From positions 1 to 5,657 of the forward strand of contig JAIROC010000307.1 in assembly GCA_031257735.1 (NCBI GenBank): a stretch of DNA of 5,657 nucleotides, given 5' to 3'. This DNA comes from Bacteroidales bacterium (lineage in GTDB: Bacteria; Bacteroidota; Bacteroidia; Bacteroidales; WCHB1-69). Numbering within the stretch: the first letter of the stretch is position 1; every line of letters begins with the position of its first letter. The notes beneath the pieces were generated by a model that was not told the DNA's origin, did no database searches, and saw only the letters and a list, made by a program, of their open reading frames with translations. Positions 5,178 to 5,657 of this stretch are shown piece by piece. Both the position numbers and the translations under genes were made by a program.

Positions 5178-5657
5178 TTAAAATAAACGGAAAATATTTA
5201 AAATAGTACTTTGATTATGACCATATCTATAATTATATTTGCTTTGACGGAATAAAAGTCGATTTTTCGTTGGTGCACGAAGATAGACCTCTAATCCTCT
5301 AACATTATCTGCATGACCTTTAAAATGATATGAAAATATTTCTCTATTATTTGCGGCATCTTGCATATAGACAGGATCAAATGGTTTTATATATTTTGAT
5401 TTAGAAAACCTTTCTGTATCGTTAAAAGTATCTTCAATTAATTCCCTATAACCATCTCCACTAATTGTTACTCCCGTTCCATCTTTATATCCCGAAGAGG
5501 TTACAAAATCTTCATACGTACGCGTCCCTCCTCTTTTGCTTTCTATTTCCGCAAAAGTAGTCGGTACACAATCATTATCCGCTTTAGAGCCAACATTTGA
5601 AATACCGAAATCAATCACATAGTCCGGTTTATCAACATTAAAAAACGACCATTGAGT
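5178..5657 (-). CDS. C-terminal part of a larger protein; papain/C39-like toxin tip suspected
   Basis: The frame is open to the window edge, showing 159 residues and a TAA stop; the N-terminal part lies outside. An internal GTG at 5618 could be called a start, but codons upstream remain open and read like the same domain (TQWSFFNVDKPDYV), so this is a partial gene. The key stretch is DNDCVPTTFAEIES..GG, with Cys at visible residue 30. It resembles the nucleophile region of papain-fold and C39-type cysteine peptidases, where a Cys starts a helix. His111 and His115 lie in SYHFKGHADNVRGLEVY, a plausible site for the catalytic His followed by a beta strand. The end is basic and aromatic (LLFRQSKYNYRYGHN). 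Position at the C-terminus, 10 bases before a small secreted-protein gene and near an Rhs tip, suggests the toxin domain of an Rhs or related polymorphic toxin. No Rhs core is visible here, so that link is inference. A non-catalytic or other fold is possible. Confidence 0.8.
   Translation of the reverse strand, partial: TQWSFFNVDKPDYVIDFGISNVGSKADNDCVPTTFAEIESKRGGTRTYEDFVTSSGYKDGTGVTISGDGYRELIEDTFNDTERFSKSKYIKPFDPVYMQDAANNREIFSYHFKGHADNVRGLEVYLRAPTKNRLLFRQSKYNYRYGHNQSTILNIFRLF

Noticed and set aside
5178..5618. Treating GTG at 5618 as the true start of the right-hand gene
   Set aside because: The same frame continues open to the window edge with sensible residues, and there is no promoter or signal sequence at 5618, so the gene is partial.

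Overview
The window looks like a Bacteroidota (probably Bacteroidales) chromosome segment. Four things suggest this. The sequence upstream of the genes lacks Shine-Dalgarno sites and is A/T-rich. There are Bacteroidetes-type promoter elements (TAnnTTTG at -7 and TTTG near -33). Signal peptides end in a '..SQ' or '..AQ' junction. The Rhs core is of the type common in this phylum (GFTGHEHL..INMNGRMYDP..RFLSPDP..YTDPSG). The genus cannot be told from the sequence. All six credible genes are on the minus strand, so transcription runs from the right edge to the left.

Layout in transcription order (right to left). (1) 5657-5178: the C-terminal end of a larger protein cut by the window edge, with an NDCVPTTFAEIES..GG stretch and a later His that suggest a papain/C39-like cysteine-peptidase domain; it is plausibly the toxin tip of an Rhs or other polymorphic toxin. 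(2) 5167-4397 and 4275-3508: two tandem paralogous secreted proteins. They have almost identical signal-peptide DNA but strongly diverged mature parts. The first starts 10 bases after the putative toxin, so they are candidate (duplicated) immunity proteins. The 121-base gap between them may hold a decayed tail of another copy. (3) 3433-2099: a 444-residue 'mini-Rhs' protein: signal peptide, then only the last Rhs core segment, then a beta-rich C-terminal domain resembling polymorphic toxin type 23 (Ntox23). (4) 2105-1590: a small lipoprotein whose start overlaps the mini-Rhs stop by 7 bases; it is the obvious immunity candidate. (5) 1541-906: a small outer-membrane beta-barrel protein. (6) 818-351: a small secreted or membrane protein with two glycine-rich hydrophobic segments and its own good promoter. 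(7) 1-298: a gene-free block of about three tandem copies of a roughly 117-base unit with long perfect hairpins, of the dispersed 'GTCATTGCGAGGAGCG..GACGAAGCAATCC' type.

Taken together, the right-hand two thirds reads as two adjacent polymorphic-toxin/immunity cassettes, both with exported immunity candidates, which implies toxins that act in the envelope or periplasm. The left third is general envelope genes ending in a repeat array. The domain assignments come from reading motifs by eye and have not been confirmed by profile search.
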